Source: Acinetobacter lwoffii (GTDB lineage: Bacteria; Pseudomonadota; Gammaproteobacteria; Pseudomonadales; Moraxellaceae). From it: a DNA stretch of 64,000 nt. Position numbers and translations under genes: made by a program. The stretch is from assembly GCF_019048525.1 (NCBI RefSeq), contig NZ_CP077369.1:682001-746000 (forward strand), in the 5' to 3' direction. Positions 14,029-19,333 of this stretch are shown here, one piece after another (position 1 is the stretch's first letter; each line of letters starts with the position of its first letter). The notes below the pieces were generated by a model, which was not told the DNA's origin, did no database searches, and worked only from the letters and a program-made list of their open reading frames with translations.

Positions 14029-15985
14029 TAATATTAATAACCAGATCACCCGAAGCTGTTTTATCGCCATCGATATCTGTCACTTCCACTGCAAATGTTG
14101 CATTGGTATTATCACCTGACGTATTCGCAGGAAGTGTGTAGCTATAGTGGATAGTACCTGTACCAGTTGCCGAATTGTATTCATAGCGTGCAGTTAAACC
14201 ATCCGAGAATGTTTGATCTGCTGTCGTTAGGGTATGTCCACCTAACTTCACTGCATCTTGAGAAGCCAAACCATCTGGAGAGGTAAAAGCAATTGTACCG
14301 CTTGTTGTTTCCTTATCAGTAGATGCTTTAGAGCCACCATTATTCAAACCTGATTCATAGACTTTGGTACTCTCTCCATCGCTCGAAGGAAGCGTAACAA
14401 GAGGCGCACTATTGCCAATGACTAATGTCAAGCTAGCTGTTGAGCTATCCCCATCACCGTCAACCAATGTATAAGTAAATACCTCATTTACACCGCCCGG
14501 CGTACCTTCATGACGCTCGTAACTATATTCACCTGTGGTCTTATTGAGTATTAGAGTACCATACTGCCCTTCGATCGTCAGCGTTGTGCCATCATCTGTT
14601 ACCACGTTAGCAGATACATTATCACTAACCACTGTGGAGATGCTCACTCCATCGGCACTAATTTTGTCTGCACCTGTAGCCCCACTACTCGTACCAACAC
14701 CCGTCAGTACATTTCCAGTTTCAGGGGTAAATTGATTAGCAGCCACATTATCGATGTCGTTTTTGGCAAGTGGTGCATCATCAATAATGCTAATGACTAG
14801 ACTGCCACTGCTCACAATATTACTTTGATCTGTCACAGATATACCGACTTCTTCCAGAAAGTTATCGGTGTGTGATGCATCGTTGGTAACAGGTTGATCT
14901 AGTTCATATTCATAAGTAATGGTGCCACCCGTAGATACGCCATTAAATTCCTGACCATTTGGCGTATAGTCAGTAATGATGATCTTGCCATGAGGCGTGT
15001 TGATAATAATCGGTGTAGTTGAGGCATTTTCCAGATCTGTTAGCAAAATATTGGTATCACCAACCGTAACAGACTTTACGCCATCACCAGCCCCAATCGT
15101 AATACTACCCGCTTCTTTATTTGAACCCGATGTATCAGTTAAACCCTGTTCATATACAGTAACATGCCCCTGTTCAATTAATGTATCAGTAGTATTGTTC
15201 GGATTTTCACTGCCGCCATTTTCATCTTTTATGCTAATCGAAGGATTTGCATCAGGTGTAATTGTGATTACCAATTCCGCTGAAGCGGTTCCACCCTGGC
15301 CATCACTAATTGTATAAGTAACTGTTGGAACGGTGCCATTCCAGTTAGTCGCAGGGACAAAGTGATAAGTTCCATCGGCATTGAGCGTTAGCTCGCCAAT
15401 TTTATCAATTGTAACGGTTTGGCCTGCATTATAGCTTTTCCCCTCCACAACAAATTGAGTAACTGTGATTGCGTTTCCATCAGGATCACGATCATTAGTT
15501 AAAACATTGCCATTAACTGGGGTATCTTCAACACCTGTAATTTCATCCTTAACGGCGATTGGCCATGCGTTTTTATCCCCTCCACCGCCACTTCCTGCGG
15601 CTGCAATGATGCCACCAATAACAGCACCACCACCAATAATCCATGGCAGTAAAGACCCACCTGCCGCACTAGCAGGTAATAAGACCTCAAGCCCAGGTAT
15701 TCCCTTAAAACCAGAAACACCATCAAACCAGTATAAGATACAACCATCTTCTTCAAAAACCAGATCAGAATCAACTTTGTCATATACGACAAAGAAGTTT
15801 TCGATAAGGACAGTTTCACCATTATTTAACTTTAAAATCAGGTTATTGCCATCACGTAAAAACTCTGCTACATCATTACGATGCATTTTGGTATGGACAA
15901 TTGATGCTTCTGTTAAAGTGATATGTTGCGTGTTGATAGATACTTTATTTAAAGAATCTTTTTCTACTACAATAAAATTTGTCAT
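1..15985 (-). CDS. Giant Bap/RTX-like repeat adhesin (BapA-prefix, VCBS repeats), C-terminus outside window
   Basis: A single minus-strand reading frame runs from ATG at 15983-15985 to the window edge without a stop, giving at least 5328 residues. Residues 1-105 match the Acinetobacter BapA prefix-like domain (MTNFIVVEKDSLNK, then ILYWFDGV). Residues about 113-136 are a glycine-rich hydrophobic stretch (WIIGGGAVIGGII). Cadherin/VCBS-like modules follow, with motifs such as YGTL, DGSYTY and FSYTITDGDGD that typify Ca-binding VCBS repeats. From about residue 653 a 765-residue unit is repeated six times. There is no Sec signal peptide. By family knowledge such proteins are exported by a type I system through a C-terminal signal, which lies outside the window, and they act in biofilm formation and surface adhesion. 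The start lies 42 bp after the OmpA-like lipoprotein stop, so the two are probably one operon. The shine-dalgarno is weak. The class assignment is firm; the exact orthologue is not. Confidence 0.93.
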   Translation of the reverse strand, partial: MTNFIVVEKDSLNKVSINTQHITLTEASIVHTKMHRNDVAEFLRDGNNLILKLNNGETVLIENFFVVYDKVDSDLVFEEDGCILYWFDGVSGFKGIPGLEVLLPASAAGGSLLPWIIGGGAVIGGIIAAAGSGGGGDKNAWPIAVKDEITGVEDTPVNGNVLTNDRDPDGNAITVTQFVVEGKSYNAGQTVTIDKIGELTLNADGTYHFVPATNWNGTVPTVTYTISDGQGGTASAELVITITPDANPSISIKDENGGSENPNNTTDTLIEQGHVTVYEQGLTDTSGSNKEAGSITIGAGDGVKSVTVGDTNILLTDLENASTTPIIINTPHGKIIITDYTPNGQEFNGVSTGGTITYEYELDQPVTNDASHTDNFLEEVGISVTDQSNIVSSGSLVISIIDDAPLAKNDIDNVAANQFTPETGNVLTGVGTSSGATGADKISADGVSISTVVSDNVSANVVTDDGTTLTIEGQYGTLILNKTTGEYSYERHEGTPGGVNEVFTYTLVDGDGDSSTASLTLVIGNSAPLVTLPSSDGESTKVYESGLNNGGSKASTDKETTSGTIAFTSPDGLASQDAVKLGGHTLTTADQTFSDGLTARYEYNSATGTGTIHYSYTLPANTSGDNTNATFAVEVTDIDGDKTASGDLVINIIDDAPVATPDTNSITEDSVPNPVSGNVLTGDVSSGDTADTQGADKANVSGVQAGTVASGEHVANGALNTAVNGEYGTLILRADGSYTYQLNNNNTDVNALKDNQSLQDVFSYTITDGDGDKSTATITITINGHTDGAPNVVITDHNGSALGANSIAENATTPVQGEFTVNAADGLKSITIGVTTILTSELLGLSPTTPKTIIGTQGTLTLTDYDPVTGKVSYSYQQSGTSKNHSGGDSSVSDSFPIIVTDNADESSVATDLVILITDTAPEAKADTGTVTEDGTALEGNVITGGSSNSADVADRLGADATQVTGVSKGSSTTEQTDNVGGTGLAGDYGTLILNSDGSYSYTVDPNNATVNALKDGGKLTETFSYTITDGDGDKSTATITITINGHTDGLPSITPNDQNGSSVGGQITVYESGLSTGSNASAASESASGTIQINAGDGLSSINIGGQTFSLSQLQSLSSSNPSAAINVVGGTIVLNGFTANSSVGGIPTSGSLSYTYTLNNAQTHSVVGNDGLLLSGIPLSVTDAGGVTTTGSLVVQVIDDVPTAVADTGSLSEGGVLSVLAADGVLTNDTAGADGWVNTGAVVGVVSGDTATNSAGGVGGRIDGQYGYITLNADGSYTYVSTADAVTADAQDVFTYTVRDADGDLTHSTLTINVANVNLTPAPISNTVNESGLAGGSTAGTGHTVTDTVNLPSEVKAVPVTNGSTQYGTFSIDEDGHYTYTLTKPSNGDNVEDTFSYTTKDAQGNSTTNTVTITIIDDAPVATPDTNSITEDSVPNPVSGNVLTGGVSSGDTADTQGADKANVSGVQAGTVASGEHVANGALNTAVNGEYGTLILRADGSYTYQLNNNNTDVNALKDNQSLQDVFSYTITDGDGDKSTATITITINGHTDGAPNVVITDHNGSALGANSIAENATTPVQGEFTVNAADGLKSITIGVTTILTSELLGLSPTTPKTIIGTQGTLTLTDYDPVTGKVSYSYQQSGTSKNHSGGDSSVSDSFPIIVTDNADESSAATNLVILITDTAPEAKADTGTVTEDGAALEGNVITGGSSNSTDVADSLGADATQVTGVSKGSSTTEQTGNVGGTGLAGDYGTLILNSDGSYSYTVDPNNATVNALKDGGKLTETFSYTIKDADGDWSTTTLTITINGHTDGLPSITPNDENGNNVGGQITVYESGLSTGSNASAASESASGTIQINAGDGLSSINIGGQTFSLSQLQSLSSSNPSAAINVAGGTIVLNGFTANSSVGGIPTSGSLSYTYTLNNAQTHSVVGNDGLLLSGIPLSVTDAGGVTTTGSLVVQVIDDVPTAVADTGSLSEGGVLSVLAADGVLTNDTAGADGWVNTGAVVGVVSGDTATNSAGGVGGRIDGQYGYITLNADGSYTYVSTADAVTADAQDVFTYTVRDADGDLTHSTLTINVANVNLTPAPISNTVNESGLAGGSTAGTGHTVTDTVNLPSEVKAVPVTNGSTQYGTFSIDEDGHYTYTLTKPSNGDNVEDTFSYTTKDAQGNSTTNTVTITIIDDAPVAKPDTNSITEDSVPNPVSGNVLTGGVSSGDTADTQGADKANVSGVQAGTVASGEHVANGALNTAVNGEYGTLILRADGSYTYQLNNNNTDVNALKDNQSLQDVFSYTITDGDGDKSTATITITINGHTDGAPNVVITDHNGSALGANSIAENATTPVQGEFTVNAADGLKSITIGVTTILTSELLGLSPTTPKTIIGTQGTLTLTDYDPVTGKVSYSYQQSGTSKNHSGGDSSVSDSFPIIVTDNADESSAATNLVILITDTAPEAKADTGTVTEDGAALEGNVITGGSSNSTDVADSLGADATQVTGVSKGSSTTEQTGNVGGTGLAGDYGTLILNSDGSYSYTVDPNNATVNALKDGGKLTETFSYTIKDADGDWSTTTLTITINGHTDGLPSITPNDQNGSSVGGQITVYESGLSTGSNASAASESASGTIQINAGDGLSSINIGGQTFSLSQLQSLSSSNPSAAINVAGGTIVLNGFTANSSVGGIPTSGSLSYTYTLNNAQTHSVVGNDGLLLSGIPLSVTDAGGVTTTGSLVVQVIDDVPTAVADTGSLSEGGVLSVLAADGVLTNDTAGADGWVNTGAVVGVVSGDTATNSAGGVGGRIDGQYGYITLNADGSYTYVSTADAVTADAQDVFTYTVRDADGDLTHSTLTINVANVNLTPAPISNTVNESGLAGGSTAGTGHTVTDTVNLPSEVKAVPVTNGSTQYGTFSIDEDGHYTYTLTKPSNGDNVEDTFSYTTKDAQGNSTTNTVTITIIDDAPVAKPDTNSITEDSVPNPVSGNVLTGGVSSGDTADTQGADKANVSGVQAGTVASGEHVANGALNTAVNGEYGTLILRADGSYTYQLNNNNTDVNALKDNQSLQDVFSYTITDGDGDKSTATITITINGHTDGAPNVVITDHNGSALGANSIAENATTPVQGEFTVNAADGLKSITIGVTTILTSELLGLSPTTPKTIIGTQGTLTLTDYDPVTGKVSYSYQQSGTSKNHSGGDSSVSDSFPIIVTDNADESSAATNLVILITDTAPEAKADTGTVTEDGAALEGNVITGGSSNSTDVADSLGADATQVTGVSKGSSTTEQTGNVGGTGLAGDYGTLILNSDGSYSYTVDPNNATVNALKDGGKLTETFSYTIKDADGDWSTTTLTITINGHTDGLPSITPNDENGNNVGGQITVYESGLSTGSNASAASESASGTIQINAGDGLSSINIGGQTFSLSQLQSLSSSNPSAAINVAGGTIVLNGFTANSSVGGIPTSGSLSYTYTLNNAQTHSVVGNDGLLLSGIPLSVTDAGGVTTTGSLVVQVIDDVPTAVADTGSLSEGGVLSVLAADGVLTNDTAGADGWVNTGAVVGVVSGDTATNSAGGVGGRIDGQYGYITLNADGSYTYVSTADAVTADAQDVFTYTVRDADGDLTHSTLTINVANVNLTPAPISNTVNESGLAGGSTAGTGHTVTDTVNLPSEVKAVPVTNGSTQYGTFSIDEDGHYTYTLTKPSNGDNVEDTFSYTTKDAQGNSTTNTVTITIIDDAPVATPDTNSITEDSVPNPVSGNVLTGGVSSGDTADTQGADKANVSGVQAGTVASGEHVANGALNTAVNGEYGTLILRADGSYTYQLNNNNTDVNALKDNQSLQDVFSYTITDGDGDKSTATITITINGHTDGAPNVVITDHNGSALGANSIAENATTPVQGEFTVNAADGLKSITIGVTTILTSELLGLSPTTPKTIIGTQGTLTLTDYDPVTGKVSYSYQQSGTSKNHSGGDSSVSDSFPIIVTDNADESSAATNLVILITDTAPEAKADTGTVTEDGAALEGNVITGGSSNSTDVADSLGADATQVTGVSKGSSTTEQTGNVGGTGLAGDYGTLILNSDGSYSYTVDPNNATVNALKDGGKLTETFSYTIKDADGDWSTTTLTITINGHTDGLPSITPNDENGNNVGGQITVYESGLSTGSNASAASESASGTIQINAGDGLSSINIGGQTFSLSQLQSLSSSNPSAAINVAGGTIVLNGFTANSSVGGIPTSGSLSYTYTLNNAQTHSVVGNDGLLLSGIPLSVTDAGGVTTTGSLVVQVIDDVPTAVADTGSLSEGGVLSVLAADGVLTNDTAGADGWVNTGAVVGVVSGDTATNSAGGVGGRIDGQYGYITLNADGSYTYVSTADAVTADAQDVFTYTVRDADGDLTHSTLTINVANVNLTPAPISNTVNESGLAGGSTAGTGHTVTDTVNLPSEVKAVPVTNGSTQYGTFSIDEDGHYTYTLTKPSNGDNVEDTFSYTTKDAQGNSTTNTVTITIIDDAPVAKPDTNSITEDSVPNPVSGNVLTGGVSSGDTADTQGADKANVSGVQAGTVASGEHVANGALNTAVNGEYGTLILRADGSYTYQLNNNNTDVNALKDNQSLQDVFSYTITDGDGDKSTATITITINGHTDGAPNVVITDHNGSALGANSIAENATTPVQGEFTVNAADGLKSITIGVTTILTSELLGLSPTTPKTIIGTQGTLTLTDYDPVTGKVSYSYQQSGTSKNHSGGDSSVSDSFPIIVTDNADESSAATNLVILITDTAPEAKADTGTVTEDGAALEGNVITGGSSNSTDVADSLGADATQVTGVSKGSSTTEQTGNVGGTGLAGDYGTLILNSDGSYSYTVDPNNATVNALKDGGKLTETFSYTIKDADGDWSTTTLTITINGHTDGLPSITPNDQNGSSVGGQITVYESGLSTGSNASAASESASGTIQINAGDGLSSINIGGQTFSLSQLQSLSSSNPSAAINVAGGTIVLNGFTANSSVGGIPTSGSLSYTYTLNNAQTHSVVGNDGLLLSGIPLSVTDAGGVTTTGSLVVQVIDDVPTAVADTGSLSEGGVLSVLAADGVLTNDTAGADGWVNTGAVVGVVSGDTATNSAGGVGGRIDGQYGYITLNADGSYTYVSTADAVTADAQDVFTYTVRDADGDLTHSTLTINVANVNLTPAPISNTVNESGLAGGSTAGTGHTVTDTVNLPSEVKAVPVTNGSTQYGTFSIDEDGHYTYTLTKPSNGDNVEDTFSYTTKDAQGNSTTNTVTITIIDDAPVAKPDTNSITEDSVPNPVSGNVLTGGVSSGDTADTQGADKANVSGVQAGTVASGEHVANGALNTAVNGEYGTLILRADGSY

Positions 15986-16027
15986 GTTCTGTGTGGCCTA
16001 TATTCGTTGAAACTTTTAAATGCTGAA

Positions 16028-16891
16028 TTACTTGGTAATGCCCGTAATTTGTACCGTCACGCGACGATCGGGCTGTAAACATGCTTTTAGTGCTTCACGA
16101 GATTTAACCGTAGGACAGCCGTCCGTGACTGGTTGATTCTTCCCTGCACTTGCCACCGAGATAATATTTGCGGATACGCCATTTTGAACAAGCAGACTAC
16201 GTACAGTTTCAGCACGATTCTGACCAAGTTTTTGGTTATAAGTTTCGCTTCCTAGACGATCCGTATGACCGACCAATATGATCTTACTGACAGAAACAAA
16301 ACCTGTTGAAATTTTTGATGCTACGTCCTGAACTTCCTGACGGCCTTTAGGCAATAAATCATTTAAAGATGAACCATCAAATTTAAATAATGTATCGGCT
16401 GCCAAATCAATTGTTTCAGTATGCTCAACAGGAGCAACGACAGGCTTTTGAGCTGCTGGCTGTTGTCTACAAGCCAAAGGATGACCATTATTTGAAATAA
16501 AAGGTACACCAGCAGCATCTACAGAAAGAATAAAGTTACGATCTTTTAATTGATCTGGCCGCAAGTCGACATCGCAACTCTGACAATTTTTTTCGCCGCT
16601 ACAATTTTTAACTTTGAAATTATAAACCTCTGGTTTTAAATAATACTTTGCCGTATTATTGATATAGAATTTACCTGATTCAATACTGTCAATATAGAAA
16701 TAAATTGGACAACTCTGTTCATCTCTTGTATCCCCTGCGCATAATTTAGCATCTCTGTTGACATTGATCTCCTGATTATAACCTTGCTTATTATTTTGAA
16801 ACCGTAAAGCAGAAGGCTTTGAGTAAGGATCAGATGCACAAGAGGCTAGCACCAATGAAATTACAGTAGTTAAAAGCGATAATTTCCACAT
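16028..16891 (-). CDS. OmpA-family outer-membrane lipoprotein
   Basis: This 287-residue protein has a lipoprotein signal peptide: MWKLSLLTTVISLVLASC with lipobox LASC, so Cys is lipidated and the protein is anchored to a membrane. The C-terminal half is an OmpA-like peptidoglycan-binding domain, with the motifs ILVGHTDRLGSETYNQKLGQNRA and DRRVTVQI. I place the start at ATG 16891 rather than the in-frame TTG at 16897, because AAGGG (16898-16902, minus sense) sits six bases upstream of this ATG and would abut the TTG. It lies 42 bp upstream of the giant adhesin and is probably co-transcribed with it. OmpA-like lipoproteins are often found beside Bap-type adhesins; a role in anchoring or secreting the adhesin is inference. 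Confidence 0.88.
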   Translation of the reverse strand: MWKLSLLTTVISLVLASCASDPYSKPSALRFQNNKQGYNQEINVNRDAKLCAGDTRDEQSCPIYFYIDSIESGKFYINNTAKYYLKPEVYNFKVKNCSGEKNCQSCDVDLRPDQLKDRNFILSVDAAGVPFISNNGHPLACRQQPAAQKPVVAPVEHTETIDLAADTLFKFDGSSLNDLLPKGRQEVQDVASKISTGFVSVSKIILVGHTDRLGSETYNQKLGQNRAETVRSLLVQNGVSANIISVASAGKNQPVTDGCPTVKSREALKACLQPDRRVTVQITGITK

Positions 16892-16918
16892 AAACAACCC
16901 TTGGTAGACTTAAAGAGG

Positions 16919-17125
16919 TGGTCCCACTTGTTTGAACAACTAAAAGCGTATTTATAAGTGATATTCCGCTCTAGTTAAGCCACCTTGTTTTGTTGGGGTA
17001 GCTGATCATAGTAAAACTCATTTGGTGTCATTTTGTCTAGACTGAGGTCGTTTCAAATTATAAAACTCAAAATATGCACTTAATTGCTTTTTCGCATCTG
17101 TGACACTGCTATAAGCTTTGAGAAG
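16919..17125 (-). mobile_element. IS3-family remnant (transposase 3' end plus right terminus)
   Basis: Minus-strand codons from about 17122 read LKAYSSVTDAKKQLSAYFEF then YNLKRP, typical of the C-terminus of an IS3-family OrfB integrase. After a one-base deletion near 17035 the sequence continues in another frame as SLDKMTPNEFYYDQLPQQ with a stop near 16977. The TGGTCCCACTT at 16919-16929 could be the element's outer end (TG...CA type), only 27 bp from the lipoprotein start. The left part of the element is missing. The exact boundaries are inferred. Confidence 0.7.
16951..16978 (-). promoter_or_regulatory. Candidate promoter for the lipoprotein-adhesin operon, located in IS sequence
   Basis: On the minus strand TTAACT (16973-16978) and TATAAA (16951-16956) are separated by 16 bp, about 60 bp upstream of the lipoprotein start. 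The -10 matches 5 of 6 consensus bases and the -35 matches 4 of 6. It falls inside the IS3-family remnant, downstream of the transposase stop. This is prediction by eye only. Confidence 0.35.
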
Positions 17126-17566
17126 TTCTATTAATTTTGCATCCTGCAAGGCTTTCAGAATAGATTTATAAAACAACTCAGTGGGTGAAGTAACACCACC
17201 TACAGCTTTAATTATTAGCCAAGGTTTTTCATGAGAAAAGTTAAAAGACTTATCAAATTTTTTAAGTAGCTTTTTATCATTAACAAGATTTCGTGCTGCA
17301 CCCCGTATGCCATCATTTTGATGTAACAAACCTGTTAACACAGCAGCTAAGGTGGATTTCCCTGTTCCATAACTGCCTGTCAAGGTAAAGGTTGACTGAC
17401 CAGAAGTTTCGAATGAATCTATAATAGTCTGTAAAGAATTATAAGCTGTTCCATGAAAAACAACTTTATCAAAAAACTCTTTTGATATATCCGTATCTAA
17501 TCGGGTAGATAAAAGATGATTAACATGGACCTGGTAGTAATGATTCAAATTTTCTACTTTAGTCAT
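17018..17566 (-). pseudogene. Truncated P-loop ATPase fused to IS3 transposase tail
   Basis: This 182-residue frame is a chimera. Residues 1 to about 148 look like the N-terminal part of an ATPase, with a Walker A motif TGSYGTGKST (residues 63-72). The remaining ~34 residues are IS3-family OrfB sequence (YSSVTDAKKQLSAYFEFYN) that shifts frame before its stop. The Walker B region and everything beyond are therefore lost. The start overlaps the stop of a preceding short reading frame (ATGACTAA), as in translationally coupled operons. Large ATPases of this type occur in defence islands, but I cannot name the family. Treat it as a broken gene, probably without function. Confidence 0.6.
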
Positions 17567-17648
17567 TTTTAATTTTTCCAGAATAAATATTAGCTAAGAG
17601 TTCATCTAAATTGACTTCACTGATTTGATCGCAAGCTAAACTTCTCAT
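17559..17648 (-). pseudogene. C-terminal stub of the gene upstream of the broken ATPase
   Basis: The frame MRSLACDQISEVNLDELLAN ... KIKND ends at TAA 17559-17561, overlapping the ATPase start by the ATGACTAA arrangement. In the same frame an upstream stop lies at the IS5 insertion boundary. This suggests the 3' tail of a once longer gene in the same operon as the ATPase. Its function cannot be told. Confidence 0.35.
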
Positions 17649-17669
17649 ACCTAAGGTATCTGTCCATTA

Positions 17670-18550
17670 GACCTCTTGCGAAAGTCGTTATTGCAAGTTC
17701 ATCCGATTTACCAGTGCAGCGATTAAGTTAATGCGTAAACCGAATCTTTTCCGTCTATTTCGATAGCGTTCACTTAATATTCTAAATGTTTTCAATTGAC
17801 TATTAATATGTTCGATCACAACTCGTATTTTTCCAATCATTTTATTGTACTTTTTCTCAACATCAAATAAGGGTAAATTCTTCTTTTTCTTTATTGGCAT
17901 CAATAATTTAAAGCCATCTTGCTCTAATCCGTAGTACCCTAAATCGGTCATAACATATTTACAATGTTTGAATTTTTTAACCGTTCTTCTTGCCAATTTA
18001 ATGTCATGCTGACTGCCATTCGATATATCTAGCCCTATGATTTGTTTGCTGTTCGGATGATAGATCACTTGTGCTTTTAGCGTATGTTTCTTCTTTTTAC
18101 CACTGTAGAACTTACTCTGATTTTTTTTTCGGACGTTCTATTGAACATTCTGTCGCATCAATAATGACCCAGTTAAACTGTTCGTCTGCTGTGGTAATGC
18201 TTCGTTTTGGCAGAGTAAACCGTCTTGATTTCATCAATGCATCTTCAACCTTTTTAATGGTTCGATTCACATTACTTTCAGCGATATGGTAATTTGCAGC
18301 CAACCCCAATTGAGTGCTGTAATTCCGTAAGTAATTGAGTGTTAATAATAATTGATCCTCTATAGCTAAAGTATGAGGACGCCCAGATTTCTTTTTAAGT
18401 GATTCTACTTCTTTTAAAACTTCGATCATTTCACTAAAAACTGGTCGAGGTACACCAACCAAGCGCTGGAATTCAGAATCTGAAAAACGATTTAATTTCT
18501 GATATCTCATGAAATTTAGATTGAGGTGGTTTTTACTTTCGCAAGAGGTC
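17670..18550 (-). mobile_element. Complete IS5-family insertion sequence (881 bp)
   Basis: The ends are perfect 16-bp inverted repeats, GACCTCTTGCGAAAGT at 17670-17685 and its complement at 18535-18550. They are flanked by TA at 17668-17669 and 18551-18552, consistent with a 2-bp target duplication of the IS427-like group of IS5. The interior holds two consecutive transposase frames on the minus strand. Name not assigned; ISfinder would decide. Confidence 0.9.
17688..18510 (-). CDS. IS5-family transposase in two frames (OrfA/OrfB)
   Basis: OrfA (18112-18510, 132 residues) begins MRYQKLNRFSDSEFQRL and contains an HTH region and the first DDE aspartate (WVIIDATECSIERP). OrfB (17688-18068) supplies the second catalytic part (VMTDLGYYGLEQDGF, then IEHINSQLKTFRILS). 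The frames are joined across a run of nine A residues (18121-18129, minus sense): with eight A's the protein would read through as RPKKNQSKFY. So either one base was gained and the transposase is broken, or slippage on the A-run produces the fusion, as in other IS5 members with two frames. Confidence 0.85.
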
Positions 18551-18661
18551 TAGTGGTTTTTGAAATTTAGATGCACAATATATGGAATTTTTAGCCATTG
18601 TCTGACTGTTAACGAATATACGAATATTTACTTGATTTTTTTATATAATCACCAAGTAAAT

Positions 18662-19333
18662 ATGCAAACGGCTTTTGATTTCAATGAAAAATTTGGCGCA
18701 CCTAAAAAATTGTTGTGCAAAAATTTTAATAAAATCCAAATCAGTATACACCCTGATTTTTCTGGAATTTATCTTTGCTATCAAGAGGCTTTCAAAGCTT
18801 TAAAAACAGATCTAGGTATCTTGAATCCACGTCCCGAAATTCACGTCTGGAAAGATACTAATCTATCCGGTTATACCATCGCCAGTAATATCCAATGGTT
18901 CCTATACTGGACTCAGAATGCACCCAAAGAAATTAATCTAATTATCCATTCTCTTCCCAAAGATAACAAAAAAATCGAACTATTAAAAAATGTGGCTAGT
19001 TCCGAATTTCTAAAATTTCTATCATCTACTTATTATGATCTTAATCGATTAAATCCCAAAAGGTTACATAACTTAATAAATGAATACATTTCTGCCGAGG
19101 CTATTTACAAGTTAAACAAAGAAAATTCTTTCAAACCTCACCGTACTATGAGCTTAGACCTGCTAGCAAAACGACTCTCATACACACGATATCAGCTGAA
19201 TTATCGCAATAAAGTTATAAACCGAAAAAGACAAAGTGTGCTTGATCAACTAGAACAAACTAGTGAAGTTGTACAACAGCTTTTAAATAATGCGGACTTC
19301 GTTCTCACGCCAGATCAGCTATGGAAAGCATAA
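18662..19333 (+). CDS. Small first gene of a recombinase trio (GmtX-like candidate)
   Basis: The start is taken at ATG 18662 (MQTAFDFNEKFGAPKKLL), giving 223 residues. An upstream in-frame TTG at 18560 would add an improbable hydrophobic leader beginning at the IS5 border. The protein is basic and mostly helical in composition, with no motif I can identify. The C-terminal third (RLSYTRYQLNYRNKVINRKR) could be DNA-binding. The stop overlaps the start of the following recombinase gene (TAATG), so the three genes form one operon. Three-gene mobile units with a small helper and two recombinases include the Gamma-Mobile-Trio (GmtX-Y-Z) and Tn554-like modules. The assignment rests on layout, not on a recognised domain. 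Confidence 0.6.
   Translation: MQTAFDFNEKFGAPKKLLCKNFNKIQISIHPDFSGIYLCYQEAFKALKTDLGILNPRPEIHVWKDTNLSGYTIASNIQWFLYWTQNAPKEINLIIHSLPKDNKKIELLKNVASSEFLKFLSSTYYDLNRLNPKRLHNLINEYISAEAIYKLNKENSFKPHRTMSLDLLAKRLSYTRYQLNYRNKVINRKRQSVLDQLEQTSEVVQQLLNNADFVLTPDQLWKA

Noticed and set aside
137..14141. Regularly spaced short plus- and minus-strand frames of 70, 93, 77 and 81 residues across the adhesin
   Set aside because: They recur every 2295 bp because the underlying adhesin repeat does. They are out of frame with the long minus-strand coding sequence, which explains the region fully.
15465..16010. Plus-strand 181-residue frame at the adhesin N-terminus
   Set aside because: It is antisense to the conserved BapA prefix and shows low-complexity proline/serine content.
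18560..18661. Upstream TTG start for the first trio gene
   Set aside because: It begins at the border of the IS5 insertion and adds a hydrophobic stretch with no ribosome site; ATG 18662 is more plausible.
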